Below, piece after piece: positions 1 through 6,342 of a DNA stretch of 16,593 nucleotides. The stretch is from Verrucomicrobiota bacterium (GTDB lineage Bacteria > Verrucomicrobiota > Verrucomicrobiia > Opitutales > Opitutaceae), in NCBI GenBank assembly GCA_023391285.1, contig JAEWBF010000110.1, positions 1 through 16,593 of the forward strand, read 5' to 3'. Position 1 is the first letter of the stretch; each line of letters begins with the position of its first letter. The notes below the pieces were generated by a model, which was not told the DNA's origin, searched no databases, and saw nothing but the letters and a program-made list of their open reading frames with translations. The translations under genes and the position numbers were made by a program.

Positions 1-58
1 GGGGGCCGGGCGCGCCCCCCCCCCCCCCCGCTTCCCCAGCGTAAGCCGGCTCGCTCAT
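1..58. other. Low-complexity window edge with a 15-C run and a GC palindrome
   Basis: The stretch holds a perfect 10-base palindrome, GGGCGCGCCC, at 8-17. It also has an uninterrupted run of 15 C at 15-29, about 30 bases beyond the creD stop. The flanks GGGGGC (1-6) and GCCCCC (14-19) could pair as a terminator-like hairpin for creD. I see no gene here. A homopolymer this long is error-prone, so the exact length is uncertain. Confidence 0.5.
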
Positions 59-781
59 TCACGCCCCCACCTTCCCCTCCCCCTCAAACCAATCCACCTT
101 CCGCGTAAAATACATCACCGCCCCCAACGCCACAAACAACGCCGCCGTCCCCGCCAGCAACGCGTAGTCCTCCATCCGCAGCACCACGAACAACACGCTG
201 TGCTCCGCCCCCAGGAGCGCCGCAATCGAACTCGCACGCGCCACGCTCCGCAAAATCGACACGCTGTAACACACGATCAACAGCGACGACGCCACCGCCG
301 CTCCCGCATACGCCCATCCCGGCTGCAACACCTCACCAAGTGCCAGCAGCGCGAGGTAAAATAAACACAGCGCCGCGCCCACCAGCGCGTAATGCACCGC
401 GTGCAACCGCAACCCCACGAGCGTCTCGAATAAAAAGAACGCCGCAAACACCAGCGCCAGCACGAGCACGCTGTGCTTCAACGCCCGCTCCACCATCCGA
501 TATCCCTGCGCCGCCAGCGACTCCACCGTCGCGTCCGCCGCGCCTTCCTGCGCCGTCGCACTCTGCACCAGCATCTCCTGCGTCACCCCGCGATACTCCA
601 TCCGCTCCTGCCGCAGCTTGTTGATGAACAGCAAAGGAAGATGCAGCAGCAGGATCATGCCCGCGATAAACAGCAGCTTGAACGTCGTCGGATGACGCCG
701 CGCCCCATTCGAAACCAGGTAGGGCGCGTTGTCCCCAACGCGCCCCTCGCCCGCCACAGCCGGAGTTGAATCGGAGTTCAT
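59..781 (-). CDS. creD: CreD-like inner membrane protein, short form lacking the periplasmic domain
   Basis: CreD (Cet, colicin E2 tolerance) is the inner-membrane product of the creBC regulon. The C-terminal half shows the family pattern of closely packed hydrophobic segments, beginning near ERALKHSVLVLALVFAAFFL and ending with MEDYALLAG and MYFTRKVDWF. The N-terminal helix (LLFIAGMILLLHLPLLF) followed by NKLRQERMEYRGV also matches the CreD start. What is missing is the large periplasmic domain. E. coli CreD is about 450 residues, whereas here only about 45 residues separate the first helix from the C-terminal block. I chose the ATG at 781 because GGGAG lies 9 bases upstream; an in-frame ATG at 805 would add 8 residues and has a poorer site. 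It follows creC in the same direction after about 180 bases and may have its own promoter. The family is secure; whether the short form works is unknown. Confidence 0.88.
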   Translation of the reverse strand: MNSDSTPAVAGEGRVGDNAPYLVSNGARRHPTTFKLLFIAGMILLLHLPLLFINKLRQERMEYRGVTQEMLVQSATAQEGAADATVESLAAQGYRMVERALKHSVLVLALVFAAFFLFETLVGLRLHAVHYALVGAALCLFYLALLALGEVLQPGWAYAGAAVASSLLIVCYSVSILRSVARASSIAALLGAEHSVLFVVLRMEDYALLAGTAALFVALGAVMYFTRKVDWFEGEGKVGA

Positions 782-920
782 GCGCCCACTCTCCCGCGCC
801 CGCATGAAATCCCGATGAAGCGCAGGCGAAATCTCCGCGAAATCCAGCCCTCTTCTCAGCCGCGTCCTAGATAAAGAACCCTGATCGACACGTTCCCAAC
901 GAACCCAGCATCAGCCTCCT

Positions 921-943
921 CATTCGTGTCCATTCGTGGTTCC
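921..943. repeat. Short copy of a CCACGGATG-type dispersed repeat
   Basis: On the minus strand this reads GGAACCACGAATGGACACG and continues with AATG. It has the same layout as the longer arms at 5708-5794 (CCACGGATG, A, CACGGATG). It lies between creC and creD. I see no tight partner arm here, so it looks like a single half-copy. Confidence 0.5.
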
Positions 944-963
944 AACCAAATCACCCCCGCTCC

Positions 964-2328
964 TCATCCCTCCCGCCGCGCCACCCAAAACCGCGCCCGC
1001 GCCCCGCTTCCGCTCCGATTCTCCAGCGCCGCTCCGCCCCCGTGCAAATGCGCGATCTCCCGCACGAGCGTCAGCCCCAATCCCGTGCTCTTCCGCTCCG
1101 TCCCCGGTCGCGGCAGCGAATAAAACCGCTCGAACACCTGCCCCAACGCATACTCCGGCACGCCGCTCCCTTCGTCTTCCACCACAAACTCCAACCGCCC
1201 GTCCTCCACCCCGCACCGCACGCGCACCACACCACCCGCCGGCGAAAACTCCACCGCATTCTGCACCAGGTTCACGATCGCCTCGCGCAACAACACCCGC
1301 TCGCCGCGCACCTTCACCGCCGCGCATTCCTCCACCTCCATCCGCACACCGCGCGCCTCCGCCGCCGTCCGTAGCACCGCGATCGCTTCGCTCACCATCT
1401 CCCGCACGTCCACCGCTTCCGTTTTTCTCAACACCTTCCTCGCCTCCAACGACGACAACTCCAACAGCCGCTCGATAATCGCCTGAATCCGCGCCGCCTC
1501 CCCGCGGATATTCCCCAAAAATTTCCGCCGCGCCTCCACCGGCATCTCCTCGTCCATCAACTCCGCCGCTCCGCGAATCGCGGCGAGGGGCGCCTTCACT
1601 TCGTGCGCCAGCGTCTGCGTGTAACGTTCCACATGCTGTCGCCCCTCGAGCGCCTCGCGCATCTCCTCGAACGCCCGCGCCAGCTCCGCGATCTCCTTCG
1701 CCCGCGACAACGGCAACTCCCCTTCTCTCCCATCCCGCACGCGCAACGCATACGCCGTCAACCGCTCGATCGACCGCGTCAATCGCGTCGCGATGAACCA
1801 CCCTGCCACCACCATCACGCCCGCCACCATCAGCGACATCCCCGCGAGCTTCTTCCGCTCCGACCAGATAAACGCATTCACCGTCCGCACCGGACGCGAC
1901 AACTCGATCGTCACCACGCTTCCGCCCGCCAGTTCCACCCCGGCCCGCACCCGCACCTCATCCTCCGTCAACGGCTGCTCCGCATCGATCAACCGCTCGC
2001 CCATCCGCTTCGCCAACCCACGTCGCGACGTCTCATCATACGCCATCGCCTCCGCTCCAGCGTCCTCGTTTGCCGCCGAGTCCAACAACACCCGCCCATC
2101 CTCCGCCAGCACGCGCATCCTCACTCCCGTCTGCACCGATTCCAAATCCTTCGGCAACTCCCGCCCTTCCAGCGTCACCGCCATCAACCGCGCCGCATCG
2201 TCCAGCGTCGTCCGCAGCGACCCCACATACCGCGGCCGCACCTCCGCCAGCATGAAACGCATCAGCACCGCGAAGCCGATCGCCGACGCCACCACGTAAA
2301 CCACGAAGATCGCCGTGCGGATTCTCAC
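964..2328 (-). CDS. creC: Sensor histidine kinase CreC
   Basis: Membrane sensor kinase that phosphorylates CreB. In order it shows a first transmembrane helix (about residues 6-26), a periplasmic sensor region of roughly 130 residues, a second helix (about 161-181), a HAMP linker (about 182-234), and a HisKA domain with phospho-acceptor His242 in AHEVKAPLAAIRGAAEL. The HATPase domain has an N box (NLVQNAVEFSP, 353-363), a G1 box (DEGSGVPEYAL, 385-395), an F box (FERFYSLPR) and a G2 box (GLGLT, 416-420). The phrases PLAAIRGAAE, VPEYAL and FERFYSLPR are close to E. coli CreC, and its 454 residues are close to the E. coli length of about 474. Translation starts at a GTG three bases after the creB stop, with AAGGAG correctly placed inside the creB end, so the two genes are translationally linked. 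All catalytic boxes are present. Confidence 0.95.
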   Translation of the reverse strand: MRIRTAIFVVYVVASAIGFAVLMRFMLAEVRPRYVGSLRTTLDDAARLMAVTLEGRELPKDLESVQTGVRMRVLAEDGRVLLDSAANEDAGAEAMAYDETSRRGLAKRMGERLIDAEQPLTEDEVRVRAGVELAGGSVVTIELSRPVRTVNAFIWSERKKLAGMSLMVAGVMVVAGWFIATRLTRSIERLTAYALRVRDGREGELPLSRAKEIAELARAFEEMREALEGRQHVERYTQTLAHEVKAPLAAIRGAAELMDEEMPVEARRKFLGNIRGEAARIQAIIERLLELSSLEARKVLRKTEAVDVREMVSEAIAVLRTAAEARGVRMEVEECAAVKVRGERVLLREAIVNLVQNAVEFSPAGGVVRVRCGVEDGRLEFVVEDEGSGVPEYALGQVFERFYSLPRPGTERKSTGLGLTLVREIAHLHGGGAALENRSGSGARARFWVARREG

Positions 2329-2331
2329 GAA

Positions 2332-3027
2332 TCACGACTCCTTCAACGCGTATCCAATTCCTCGATGCGTCACGATCGCATCCTCGTCGGCCCCCGCCGC
2401 TCGCAGCTTCGCGCGCAACATCTTCACATGCGCATCGACCGTCCGATCCATCGCCGCCCCCGGATCGTCCCACGCCGCATTCATCAACTGCTCACGACTA
2501 AAAACCCGCCCCGGCGACTTCACCAGCGTCGCCAGCAATCGATACTCGTTCCGCGTCAACTCGAGCGCGTTGCCGCGAAACAAAATCCGGCACCGCGCTT
2601 CGTCATGCTCCCACTCGCTTGTCTTCGCCCCGCTTTTCGCCGCGCCACCATTCCCATTCGCCCGCCGCAAAATCGCCCGCACCCGCGCCGTCAGCTCCCG
2701 CGGACTAAACGGCTTCGTCACGTAATCGTCCGCGCCCAACTCCAGCCCCACGATCCGATCCACCTCCGCACTGCGCGCCGTCAAAAAGATCACCGGCATC
2801 TCCCCGCGCCGCCGAATCTCCCGACAAACATCCAGCCCACTCGCATCCGGCAAACCGACATCGAGAATCGCGAGCGCGATCTCCTCTTTCCCCAGCGCCT
2901 CCAACGCCTCCGCCGCCGTCCGCTTCCACACCGGCGCGAACCCTTCCGTTCTCAGCGCGTAAACAATCGTGTCAGCGATGGCGGCTTCATCCTCCACCAC
3001 AAGGATCGTCTGGCGCAGCGACAGCAT
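2332..3027 (-). CDS. creB: Response regulator CreB (OmpR/PhoB type)
   Basis: Two-domain transcription factor partner of CreC. The receiver domain (about residues 6-122) has the acidic pair E12/D13, phosphorylation site Asp56 in LAILDVGLPDASG, Thr83 and Lys105 (TKPFSPREL). The winged-helix domain (about 135-229) has LTRNEYRLLATLVKSPGR, DRTVDAHVKMLRAKL and THRGIGYAL. The strings IADTIVYAL, LDVGLP, LTARSAEVDR, GADDYV.KPFSPRE and TVD.H.K.LRAKLR are nearly the same as in E. coli CreB and distinguish it from PhoB or KdpE. It is the first gene of the creBCD unit. I found no E. coli-style cre tag (TTCAC, 6 bases, TTCAC) upstream of creB or creD, so its target site here may differ. Confidence 0.95.
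   Translation of the reverse strand: MLSLRQTILVVEDEAAIADTIVYALRTEGFAPVWKRTAAEALEALGKEEIALAILDVGLPDASGLDVCREIRRRGEMPVIFLTARSAEVDRIVGLELGADDYVTKPFSPRELTARVRAILRRANGNGGAAKSGAKTSEWEHDEARCRILFRGNALELTRNEYRLLATLVKSPGRVFSREQLMNAAWDDPGAAMDRTVDAHVKMLRAKLRAAGADEDAIVTHRGIGYALKES
2338..2343 (-). promoter_or_regulatory. Ribosome binding site of creC inside creB
   Basis: The minus strand reads AAGGAG, then 9 bases, then the GTG start of creC. The site overlaps the last codons of creB. It decides the GTG start and is one of the few clear Shine-Dalgarno sequences in the window. Confidence 0.75.
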
Positions 3028-3109
3028 GCGCCCAACCCATGCCGCCCCGCCCCCCGACTTTCAAGCCCACCCTCCGCCTCGCAGCGGAAAGCAGCCCGCC
3101 TGTCTTGTC

Positions 3110-3168
3110 GGGGCGAGCTTTTCGTCCCAGCGGCGAGCGCCAGCGATCCGCCGCGGTGCCGCGCTCGC
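3110..3168. repeat. Structured GC-rich gap: two inverted repeats upstream of creB
   Basis: A 7-pair stem with one G-T wobble, GGGGCGA (3110-3116) against TCGTCCC (3122-3128), has a 5-base loop. It is followed by a perfect 8-base inverted repeat, GCGAGCGC (3133-3140) against GCGCTCGC (3161-3168). They lie just after the stop of the small membrane protein and before creB. They could be a terminator for the former, a dispersed palindromic repeat, or leader structure for creB. There is no T-run, so a classical intrinsic terminator is not supported. Confidence 0.45.
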
Positions 3169-3172
3169 AACC

Positions 3173-3553
3173 TTACGCCGCCCGCCGCTGCTCGATCAAA
3201 CCACCGCGAAACGCCGCCGACACCGGCGCCAACTCCCCAGCGCGAACGCGCGCCAAACGCGGTCCCACCACAATTTCCGTGCCATCCGCGACCGCCGGCA
3301 GCACCGGACGCTCCACCGCTCGCGCACGACGTTCCGGATTATATTCAAGCATCGTCGCCAACGCGCCCAATACCCGCTGCGCGCAATACACCAGCGCCAC
3401 ACCGATCAGCAACGCGCTCATCAACTGGAGCCAGAGCTCGCGCGCGCTCGTGCCATCGATGCCCGTCGGCGGGCACCAACCCGGCGCGAACCGCGGCAAC
3501 AAACCGAAAAGCGTCCCGACAAAGAGAAATCCAAAGGCGTGATTCAAATTCAT
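3173..3553 (-). CDS. Small two-helix membrane protein of unknown function
   Basis: A 126-residue protein that I cannot assign to a characterised function. It starts MNLNHAFGFLFVGTLFGLLP with a first hydrophobic helix (about 5-21). A polar connector follows, GWCPPTGIDGTSARELW, that looks conserved (Cys, two Pro, a Gly-Asp-Gly turn). A second helix (about 41-66) is followed by an Arg- and Ala-rich cytoplasmic-looking tail. I have the impression of similar short proteins in Opitutaceae, but this is from memory only. The in-frame reading extends to 3697, but the extra 48 residues are Arg-rich and lack membrane or signal character, so I chose the ATG at 3553. No Shine-Dalgarno precedes it. It is upstream of creB in the same direction, separated by 145 structured bases. 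Confidence 0.7.
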   Translation of the reverse strand: MNLNHAFGFLFVGTLFGLLPRFAPGWCPPTGIDGTSARELWLQLMSALLIGVALVYCAQRVLGALATMLEYNPERRARAVERPVLPAVADGTEIVVGPRLARVRAGELAPVSAAFRGGLIEQRRAA

Positions 3554-3813
3554 GATACTTGGTTTTAGCCGCCACTGTGCCAACGACCGCGCCGAAACCC
3601 TAAGCCGCACGCCAACAGCGAACTGTGTGATTGTGTTTCTATGACCACCGCGCTCCGCGCCGCATTCCGCACGACGCACGAATTCTCGCTCGTGCAAAGC
3701 GCGGGGACGAACACAGGTCGCAGCATGCGTTCCGGCGACATGACGTTTTCTCGCCGGGTTCCGGGAAAATTCCCGCCCTGCCCATCATGAATATCCTCAG
3801 TTCCAGCTACCTA

Positions 3814-4524
3814 CTAAATATCTCCGGCACTCGGCCGCAGCACGATCTCCTCCACCACCGTGCGCCGCGTCATCCGATACACATCAAAAAACGCCCGCGC
3901 CACGTCCTCCGCCGGCATGATCCGCTCCTCCGCCACGCCACTCTCGCTCCACGACGGCGTCCACGTCGCTCCCGGATAAACGCAGCACACGCGCACGCCC
4001 GTCCCTTTCGTCTCCGCCCGCAACACTTTCGCGAGCCCCGTCACCCCAAACTTCGCCGCGCAATACGCCGCGCTGCTCGGATACGCCGAAAGCCCCGCGA
4101 TCGAGCTCATGAAAAACACATCCCCACGTCCCCGCTTCACCATCTCCGGCACCAACGCTCGCGTCACCAAAAACGCACTACGCAGATTTACCCGGATCAT
4201 CTCATCGAACGTTTCCACCGAGCCCCGCAAAAACGGCTCCGGCTTGAAACCGCCCGCATTGTTCACGAGCACGTCCACCGCGCCCAACCGCTTCTCCACC
4301 TCCGCCGCCAAAGCCGTGACCGCACTCTCCTCCGTCGCGTCGCCCGCCAACACCTCCGCCTTCGCGCCGAGCTTCGCACACGCCTTCGCCACGGCCGCGA
4401 GTTTCTTCTCGTTCCGCGCCACCAACGCCAGCCGCACGCCTCTGACCTCGCGCGCAAACACCTTCGCGATCTCCGCCCCAATCCCCTGCGACGCCCCCGT
4501 GATCAAAACGACTGGTTTCGACAT
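3814..4524 (-). CDS. Short-chain dehydrogenase/reductase, sepiapterin-reductase-like
   Basis: Classical SDR oxidoreductase of 236 residues with a Rossmann fold. It has the cofactor loop TGASQGIG (9-16), NNAG (88-91), Asn113, and the catalytic Ser141, Tyr154 and Lys158 in YCAAKFG, then PGATWTPSW. Arg37 after the second strand (ALVARNEKK) fits NADPH preference. The C-terminus, RTVVEEIVLRPSAGDI, together with MPAEDVA and PGA.WTP.W, strongly recalls the Chlorobium tepidum sepiapterin reductase as I remember it, more than FabG. It is the last gene of a same-strand series with a PTPS-like enzyme and FolE2, which fits the final reductions of tetrahydrobiopterin synthesis. SDR membership is certain; the substrate is an inference from context and the C-terminal motif. 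A generic carbonyl reductase remains possible. No Shine-Dalgarno is visible. Confidence 0.9.
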   Translation of the reverse strand: MSKPVVLITGASQGIGAEIAKVFAREVRGVRLALVARNEKKLAAVAKACAKLGAKAEVLAGDATEESAVTALAAEVEKRLGAVDVLVNNAGGFKPEPFLRGSVETFDEMIRVNLRSAFLVTRALVPEMVKRGRGDVFFMSSIAGLSAYPSSAAYCAAKFGVTGLAKVLRAETKGTGVRVCCVYPGATWTPSWSESGVAEERIMPAEDVARAFFDVYRMTRRTVVEEIVLRPSAGDI

Positions 4525-4533
4525 GATCCGAAC

Positions 4534-4603
4534 TCACGCGAAGGTCGCAGCGGACGCAAAGATTTCGTTCCGTTCCTTTGCGCCCTTCGCGCCTTCTGCG
4601 CGA
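4534..4603. repeat. Imperfect inverted repeat of a GCGAAGG-CGCAAAG type
   Basis: The left arm (4534-4561) reads CACGCGAAGG, then TCGCAGCGGACGCAAAG. The right arm (about 4574-4603), read on the other strand, gives GCGCAGAAGGCGCGAAGG and then GCGCAAAGG. Both arms are built from a roughly 10-11 base unit resembling GCGAAGGNCGCAAAG. It occupies most of the 98-base gap between folE2 and the SDR gene and could form a long imperfect hairpin. Repeats of this kind are dispersed in some bacterial genomes; its role here is unknown. Confidence 0.55.
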
Positions 4604-4622
4604 GGCTCCACGCTTTCCCTCG

Positions 4623-5603
4623 TCAGCACACCAGCGACCCAAAATCCATGAAGTCCGCGGAAAACCCGCCCTTCACCCCTTTGCAAATCACGCTCACCGC
4701 ATCGTGCGAATGCAGCGATTCGAGATGCGAGCACGCGATCCGAAAATCCCGAACCCGCTTCTCCGCATCAAAAACCTGATACAGCAGCCGCGCCGCGTCC
4801 TCGACGAACTTCAGGTGCGCGCCATTCAACTCCGCAAACGCCTGCTCGTCCTCGCGCTTCACCATCACCTGCGTCTCCGTCTGCAGCGCCTTCAGGCACA
4901 ACGCCTGCACGTCTTCGATCCAGATCTTTTTCCCCGGCTCCTCCTCGATCACCACCCGCGCCTTGCTCCGCTGCGAATGCGGCACCGTGTAAACCCCGCG
5001 CGTGTCCCGCGCATGCTCCGACAGCTCCGCCGAGCAGGGGCAGGCCGACGAATACACGAAATCGAAATGAATGAACCGCCGGTATTCGCCCGTCCGCGTC
5101 AGCACGCCTTCGAACGCGACATCATAAAACTGATACCCCTCCAACCCGCTGCGCAGACTTTGGTGCAGCATCGGATACGAGAAGCTCACCTTCAACCGCG
5201 CATCCTTGCTCTTCACGTCCTTCAGATACGCGCACAGAATCTTTCCCATCCACTCGCCGGTGAACACCTCGTCCTTGTGATCGTAAAACGAGCGCACGAT
5301 CCGGCTCATGTTGATCCCTTTCAAATCCGCCTCGAGCGACACCGTGCCCGTGATGCTCGCCTCGAGCGTCAGGATCTCACCGCCCTTGGTGCGAAACTTC
5401 AGCGGCAATTTGAAATTGTGCACCCCCACCTGCTGAATCGGCACGTGCGCCCCCTGAATCGCATCGTGCGCCGCTTCCATCATGTCCGGCAACGACGCGC
5501 GATAATCATCCGTGACGCGAAACTTCGCATCATACCCACGCTTCACGCGCGGCTCCGCCCCGCTCGCTGAGCGGTGCAAATACATCTGCTTCTTTTTACT
5601 CAT
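4623..5603 (-). CDS. folE2: GTP cyclohydrolase FolE2 (type IB)
   Basis: Converts GTP to 7,8-dihydroneopterin triphosphate, the entry step for folate, biopterin and 7-deazaguanine pathways. This is the COG1469/FolE2 family, unrelated in sequence to FolE. The diagnostic block DFVYSSACPCSAELSEHARD holds the catalytic/metal cysteine region (Cys188 and Cys190), followed by VPHSQRS (208-213), a long acidic helix with WIEDV, and QTETQV (241-246). Also visible are the N-terminal VGVHNFKLPL.F and GINMSR motifs, which belong to the tunnel fold. At 326 residues it is at the long end of the usual range but complete. It sits between a PTPS-like gene and an SDR, which suggests a dedicated pterin route. No Shine-Dalgarno precedes the ATG; the leader holds a GC hairpin. 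FolE2 enzymes are often used when zinc is scarce, but I recognise no Zur site here. Confidence 0.95.
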   Translation of the reverse strand: MSKKKQMYLHRSASGAEPRVKRGYDAKFRVTDDYRASLPDMMEAAHDAIQGAHVPIQQVGVHNFKLPLKFRTKGGEILTLEASITGTVSLEADLKGINMSRIVRSFYDHKDEVFTGEWMGKILCAYLKDVKSKDARLKVSFSYPMLHQSLRSGLEGYQFYDVAFEGVLTRTGEYRRFIHFDFVYSSACPCSAELSEHARDTRGVYTVPHSQRSKARVVIEEEPGKKIWIEDVQALCLKALQTETQVMVKREDEQAFAELNGAHLKFVEDAARLLYQVFDAEKRVRDFRIACSHLESLHSHDAVSVICKGVKGGFSADFMDFGSLVC

Positions 5604-5617
5604 GTTCGTTTTTATTG

Positions 5618-5641
5618 CGCGCGCCCCAAGCGAAGCGCGCG
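5618..5641. repeat. GC hairpin in the folE2 leader
   Basis: CGCGCG at 5618-5623 pairs with CGCGCG at 5636-5641 around a 12-base loop. It lies 15 bases before the folE2 start and would fold in the transcript leader. It may affect translation. It does not match a preQ1 or tetrahydrofolate riboswitch pattern known to me. Confidence 0.35.
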
Positions 5642-5707
5642 GGTTTCACGCCGGCCGCGGGTGACGATAACCGCCCGCCAACGCAGTTTTGTTTCCAGTT
5701 AAATCCA

Positions 5708-5794
5708 AACCACGGATGCACACCGATGCACACGGATCTCTGAGATCGACGCGCCTCGCACTCCATCCGTGTTCATCCGTGTTCATCCGTGGTT
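5708..5794. repeat. 30-base inverted repeat built of GGATGNACAC units
   Basis: The left arm (5708-5737) and the reverse complement of the right arm (5765-5794) agree at 27 of 30 positions. Each arm is itself a tandem array of about three copies of a 10-base unit, GGATGNACAC, begun by AACCAC. The 27-base spacer contains GATCTC-T-GAGATC (5735-5747), a palindrome that begins inside the left arm. The right arm runs into the TAA stop of the upstream PTPS-like gene (5793-5795). A shorter relative lies at 921-943. It resembles dispersed palindromic repeats of large bacterial genomes and could form a strong hairpin between the two pterin genes. Confidence 0.8.
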
Positions 5795-6266
5795 AAGAAA
5801 CCTCCGGCCCGAAATACTCCGCATAATTCCGCGGCGTCTCGAACAACCGCACGCAATGCAGCTTCCCCGCCGGCAGCAGCGGCTCGATCTCGTTCCAAAA
5901 CGCGATCACCAGATTCTCCGTCGACGGAATCACCCCGCGCAAAAAATCCACGTCGTCGTTCAGATTCCGGTGATCGCATTTGTCGACCACTGCTAGGTGC
6001 AAAATCCGTTTCAGCTCCGCCAGATCCACGATGTATCCCGTTTCCGGATTCGGCTGCCCCTTCACCGTCACTTCCAACACGTAATTATGCCCGTGCCAGT
6101 GCGGATTCGTGCACAACCCATATTGCCGCTCGTTCCACTCCTGGCTTTTCGACGGATTATGCAGCCGATGCGCCGCATTGAAATGCACCTGACGCGTGAT
6201 GAACACGGTGCCTTTCAGCACCCGCGGCACCCCTGACGCTTTCCGGCTCCGTGACTTCGCTGGCAT
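5793..6266 (-). CDS. 6-pyruvoyl-tetrahydropterin synthase / 6-carboxytetrahydropterin synthase (QueD) family
   Basis: T-fold enzyme that acts on 7,8-dihydroneopterin triphosphate. Zinc ligands are His33 (FNAAHRL), His58 and His60; the proposed catalytic residues are Cys52, Asp98 and His99 (CDHRNLN); Glu143 (LFETP) would hold the pterin. The Cys-to-HGH motif reads CTNPHWHGHNY. That is five residues between Cys and HGH, as in animal PTPS (CNNPNGHGHNY), rather than three as in E. coli QueD (CGRLHGH). The STENL and LLPAGKL segments also resemble animal PTPS. So 6-pyruvoyltetrahydropterin could be the product, although automatic annotation would probably say QueD. It has 157 residues with a basic N-terminal extension of about 20. 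The ATG at 6266 has no Shine-Dalgarno. It lies 189 bases before folE2, which makes its substrate. Queuosine synthesis is the alternative role. Confidence 0.9.
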   Translation of the reverse strand: MPAKSRSRKASGVPRVLKGTVFITRQVHFNAAHRLHNPSKSQEWNERQYGLCTNPHWHGHNYVLEVTVKGQPNPETGYIVDLAELKRILHLAVVDKCDHRNLNDDVDFLRGVIPSTENLVIAFWNEIEPLLPAGKLHCVRLFETPRNYAEYFGPEVS

Positions 6267-6342
6267 AGGAAGGATCAGGGGTAACCTTTATCCCGCCGCG
6301 GTCAACCACCCCAACCGTAACCACTCCGATGCAATTTCCTCT

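Noticed and set aside
1603..3555. 650-residue plus-strand open frame antisense to creC and creB
   Set aside because: Arg/His/Pro/Gln-rich shadow with no domain; the opposite strand has complete CreB and CreC with all motifs.
3555..3583. TTGGCA, 17 bases, AAGTAT as promoter of the small membrane protein
   Set aside because: The -10 would end one base before the ATG, so transcription would start inside the coding region.
3755..3785. CGGGAAAATTCCCG as terminator after the SDR gene
   Set aside because: It lies just past the SDR stop, but the stem is only about 5 pairs with no T-run; too weak to call.
3554..3813. Possible small gene in the 260-base gap
   Set aside because: No open frame with a convincing start, composition or domain on either strand; I see nothing definite in it.
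5708..5794. CRISPR-like array
   Set aside because: The 10-base units are contiguous with no unique spacers and there are no cas genes.
5604..6342. preQ1 or other riboswitch before folE2 or the PTPS-like gene
   Set aside because: No preQ1-type stem with an A-rich tail, and no other class I recognise, in either leader.
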